Positions 35,162-38,507 of a DNA stretch of 38,507 bases are shown in pieces (the stretch's first letter is position 1; each line of letters opens with the position of its first letter). Under the pieces are notes generated by a model. That model was not told the DNA's origin. It saw nothing but the letters and a program-made list of their open reading frames with translations, and did no database searches. The DNA lies in the NCBI GenBank assembly GCA_003151535.1, contig PLXT01000037.1:561-39067 (forward strand). The letters are read 5' to 3'. Source of the DNA: Methanobacterium sp. Its GTDB lineage: Archaea; Methanobacteriota; Methanobacteria; Methanobacteriales; Methanobacteriaceae. The position numbers and the translations under genes were made by a program.

Positions 35162-35883
35162 ATACATGTAGTATGGGAGCAGATAGATTCAAATGATCAT
35201 TCTGCAATATACTTTAAGAATCTGGCATCTGGGGTGTATGGTAAGGTGCTTGCATCATCCCAAAACCAGACCATGGCAAAAATTTCAGGTCCAAGGGTGG
35301 TTTGGATGCAAGGAAATCTGAACTCATACACTGCAATATATATGAAAAACCTTGAGACGGGTTATGTTGGTAAGGTGTATTCATCTTCCTATAATCAAGC
35401 TTATCCAGATATTTCCGGTACACGGGTGGTCTGGATGCAGGAGATCAATAAAAAACTGGACTTTCAAACGTATACGAGAAAAACTATGCATCGGGATATG
35501 TAGGCAGGGTAAGCTCATCATCGAATGAACAACTATACCCGGCTATAAGTGATACACGTGTGGTTTGGACCGAGATGAATGCAGCGGGTCTGTCAGCAAT
35601 ATACACTAAGGATGTTGCAACTGGACACGTTACTAAAATAATATCCTCAACAACAAATATGTACTTCCCAACTATTGATGGCACAAGAATTGCTTGGATG
35701 CAGTTAAATCCATCTGGAATTTCAACGATCTACTACAAGAACCTTGCATCAGTATTACTCGCTCAGATAGTGAATACTACACAAAATTATGTACCTAACA
35801 TCTCTCGTACATTAATTGTCTGGACACATATGGATGCATCCCAAAACACTACTAATATACTTAAAATACCTACTAACCGGTAA
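35162..35883 (+). pseudogene. Beta-propeller surface protein fragment, frameshifted
   Basis: Five to six repeats of about 45 residues follow the pattern (V/A)VWxQ...AIYxKNLxxGxVxKVxSSxxNQxYPxISGTRVVW, a TolB/WD-like beta-propeller blade seen in archaeal cell-surface proteins. The start and signal peptide are missing: the frame begins inside a blade at the junction with the minus-strand fragment. A frameshift in an A6 run near 35449-35454 separates the second and third blades. The C-terminus ends at 35883 without anchor. Confidence 0.7.
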
Positions 35884-36092
35884 AATCGTTAGGTTGATTT
35901 AATATAAATCATAAAAAACAGTGGGTGTGTGAGTAATATTTACCCCATCTTATTTTTATTTAAATATGGGGGAGTAGTAAAGTGGATACAGGAAATTAAA
36001 TGTATAGATTCAGATACAATGAGTATCTTATCCTGCAATAATTCAATCATTTAATAAAAAAATGGGTTAAAAAAAGAAATAGAAATTTAAAT

Positions 36093-36533
36093 TTACTTAA
36101 TCTCCACCCTGAACTTTTCCTCTTTTTCTAATTTTGGTATTACAACTTTTAATATACCATTATCAAATTTAGCAGTCGCTTCAATTGGTATAACTTTTTT
36201 AGGAAGTTTTATTGCTCTTTTAATTACTCCTGTTTTTTTATCGGTTAAAGTAACATATGCTCCATGTATATCTTCTTCGGTGTCAAATTTGGCTTGAATT
36301 TTGAGATACTTCTCAGATATATCCAGGGTTATATCTTCACGTTTTAAACCCGGAAGGGCTATATGTACAATAATGTTGTCATCTGTTTCTATTATGTCTC
36401 TACCTGGCACAAATGTGTAATCAATGATTTTTGTTTCAATATCACTGCGCATTCCTTCTAAAGTTTCAGCGGTATCATCCATCATCTTTTGAATGAAGTC
36501 TTTCATATCTAAAATATGATCTCTTTTTTCCAT
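36093..36533 (-). CDS. Hsp20/alpha-crystallin small heat-shock protein
   Basis: Product of 146 residues. The alpha-crystallin domain spans about 42-140: DIIETDDNIIVHIALPGLKREDITLDIS, LKIQAKF, and the signature FDNGILKVVIPK (123-134). The helical head (1-38) drives oligomerisation. Such proteins hold unfolding proteins in soluble form during heat or other stress. ATG 36533 follows GAGGTGTAATAAA, a good ribosome-binding site; an upstream in-frame start at 36548 would include it. Two conserved C-terminal residues of the I-x-I/V type are only partly matched (VEIK). Intact. Confidence 0.95.
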   Translation of the reverse strand: MEKRDHILDMKDFIQKMMDDTAETLEGMRSDIETKIIDYTFVPGRDIIETDDNIIVHIALPGLKREDITLDISEKYLKIQAKFDTEEDIHGAYVTLTDKKTGVIKRAIKLPKKVIPIEATAKFDNGILKVVIPKLEKEEKFRVEIK

Positions 36534-36668
36534 TTTATTACACCTCATAGCATCCTATTTCAATTAGTTATATTATATGTTTTACAAACTATAATATTTT
36601 CGGCCAAGATAATTTGAAATTTAAAAAAATTATTTAAATAGATTTATTAGGGGTTAGATCTGAAAACA

Positions 36669-38312
36669 TTAATTTCTCCTTACAATAATAACTATTAGAA
36701 TTAAAGCCAGTAGTGAGGCTATTAAGAAGATAACAGTTCCAATTGTTGAAAAACCTAATTCAGGACTTGGAATTCCACGACCAGATTGTATTATTAAAGC
36801 CGAACCAACAACTAGGGACGCTATTATTAATGCAACAGAAATTCTATCAACCATCTTATCTAAATTGGATGAAAACTCATCCAAACTGTTAAGAGTTAAA
36901 TCAATACCTATCTGACCCTTCTTAGCTTTAAGAAGGGTTTGACTTATTGTTCTGGGAAGATCTTTACCTATATGTTGTAATTCAAAAAGATACTGTGTTT
37001 TATAATTCAATATATTCATTGGATTTAGACGTTTGGCCAATAATTTCTTTATCAGGGGTTCAGTTACTTCTATAGTATTAAAATTCGGATCCAAACTTCT
37101 TCCAAGTTCCTCTAAAAAGCCCAATACCTTTCCAAGCAATATAAAATCTTTAGGAAGCTCTATTTTATATTTTTCCATCAGATCTGGGGTTGAGAACTCA
37201 TTTATAAAACCGCCTAAATCTTTAATATCTGCACCGTAAGACTGGTCTATAATGTCCATTAAATCATATTTCAGACTTTTAATATCTACATTGTCGTTTA
37301 TAATTTCCATATACAGTAACTGGTTGATTACTCCGTTTAGATCGTAATCAACAATATATGTAAATAATTCTGCTAGGTTATTTACAAAATCCATATCTAA
37401 ATGGCCCATAATTCCAAAATCAATGAAACAAAGTGTGTTATTATCTTTTATCAACAGATTTCCAGGGTGTGGGTCTCCATGAAAGAACCCGTACTTGAAT
37501 ATCTGTTCGAAATAACACTGTGCACCTATCCTTGCTATACTTTTTCCATCTGCCCTAATATTAGCATCTTGCATCTCTGTAATTTTAACACCATCAATGA
37601 AGTCCATGGTCAGAACTCTCATTGTAGAGTATTCTTCAAAGTTCTTTGGTGTGCATATTTTACTGTTATTTTCAAAATAGGATCTAAATTTCTCCATGTT
37701 ATGTGTTTCTAATTCAAAATCTAATTCCTTTACTATTGCTCTTTCAAATTCATCAATAACACCTGAAACATTATAATATCTAAAATCCGAGACTCTTCTT
37801 TCTAATAAACCACCAAGGTATCTCATAATGGTTATGTCTTTCTTTATTTGTTCGATGATATTGGGTCGCTGAACTTTAACTGCTACAAGAGTTCCATCAT
37901 GGAGTGTTGCTTGATGAACCTGGGCGATTGAAGCAGATGCAACTGGTACTTCGCTAAATTCTAGAAATATTTCACTTAGGGAATGGTCTAGCTATTCTTC
38001 GATCTCTTTTTTAATCGATTCAAAGCTGTCTTGTGGTACTGCATCTTGTAATTTTGCAAGTTCGTTTGCAATATCGTCACAACGATATCTGGGCGCGTGC
38101 TTAATATCTGTCCAAATTTAATAAAGGTTGTTCTTAATTCTTCGAAAACAAGGAGGATTCTTTCGGGAGCAGAGGCATCTAATTCTTCTAAAACTCTTTT
38201 TAAGGCCAGTTTTTTTTAAAACATCAATAAATTCGTATTTAGCTAAAATAGCATTTATTTCTTCGAGTCTTTCAAAATCAAGTTTTCTTTTTCCGAACTG
38301 CCTTAAGTTCAT
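36669..38312 (-). pseudogene. UbiB/AarF (ABC1) atypical kinase gene, broken
   Basis: Joined frames give about 548 codons, the normal family length. ATG 38312 (MNLRQFGKRK) leads to FIKFGQILSTRPDI (KxGQ motif), then VASASIAQVHQATL (Ala-rich loop) with VAVKVQRP (nucleotide Lys), GFFHGDPHPGNLL and CFIDFG (catalytic and Mg2+ sites), and two C-terminal transmembrane helices. Homologues are atypical kinase/ATPases of lipid or quinone metabolism. Damage: shift in an A8 run near 38210-38218, shift near 38077, and a TAG at 37992-37994. The 3' part from 37826 is open. A TATA box 26 bp before ATG suggests a leaderless transcript. Confidence 0.88.
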
Positions 38313-38330
38313 TATATTATATATTGTGTT

Positions 38331-38341
38331 TAATTTATATA
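38331..38341 (-). promoter_or_regulatory. TATA box of the UbiB/AarF gene
   Basis: Minus-strand TTTATATAAAT-like box centred about 25 bp before ATG 38312, with no Shine-Dalgarno sequence between them. The transcript would start at or next to the ATG. Confidence 0.4.
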
Positions 38342-38507
38342 AAATTTATTAACTTTAATATTTTTATCACTTTTTGGATTAAATTCGTCTAATTTCTTTA
38401 TAAAATGGATTAAATAGGATATTATCAATTTTAACTTAGATAATCATTTCATGGACGAGTATGGGCATTATTTTTTTTATATAAAAGAGAATTTCTATAA
38501 ACCTCTA

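Overview
The window is strongly A+T-rich archaeal DNA, most likely from a methanogen of the order Methanobacteriales (Methanobacterium or a close relative). The evidence is an archaeal HMf-type histone, an MTH865-family protein, transcription factors B (TFB) and E (TFE), tandem TRAM-domain proteins, a DUF169 protein, an adhesin-like protein with an NWWG motif and DUF11 repeats, and promoters with A/T-rich TATA boxes and GGTGAT/GGAGG ribosome-binding sites. No rRNA, tRNA, CRISPR array, insertion sequence or integrase was recognised.

Layout. 1-2600: a relic resembling the end of a C39-like peptidase, the MTH865-type gene, small membrane and zinc-ribbon genes, and the histone. 2638-8980: an accessory, defence-like island. 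It holds a type IIG restriction-modification enzyme translationally coupled to a coiled-coil protein, a divergent SIR2-domain gene, a HEPN-like relic directly behind SIR2, and two convergent small genes that share a 20-bp promoter element. 9145-12290: a broken cobalamin-binding radical SAM gene, TFB, a 49-residue microprotein and a ribbon-helix-helix regulator. 13114-13868: a small cysteine peptide and two tandem TRAM genes with duplicated leaders. 14292-18782: a regulator relic, a zinc-ribbon membrane protein, a broken adhesin and a broken small gene. 19233-22683: a PH-domain operon, a MarR regulator with its probable operator, and a CcdC-like membrane protein. 23797-24780: a TFE-like factor with an incomplete zinc ribbon, followed by a paralogue of the microprotein found beside TFB. 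24910-29330: a broken PAS histidine kinase, paired small paralogues, VOC and DUF169 proteins. 29648-38312: secreted proteins, a protein of two fused alpha/beta hydrolases, several broken surface-protein genes, Hsp20 and a broken UbiB/AarF kinase gene.

Two themes stand out. First, the RM/SIR2/HEPN-relic cluster looks like a layered anti-phage module. Second, the window is unusually rich in damaged genes. At least eight longer genes carry frameshifts or stops yet keep conserved coding sequence on either side, and several breaks fall in homopolymers (C8, A8, A6). This means either recent, widespread gene decay or indel errors in the sequence. In-frame stops from base substitution, missing 5' ends and a head-to-head junction of two truncated surface genes argue that at least part of it is real.
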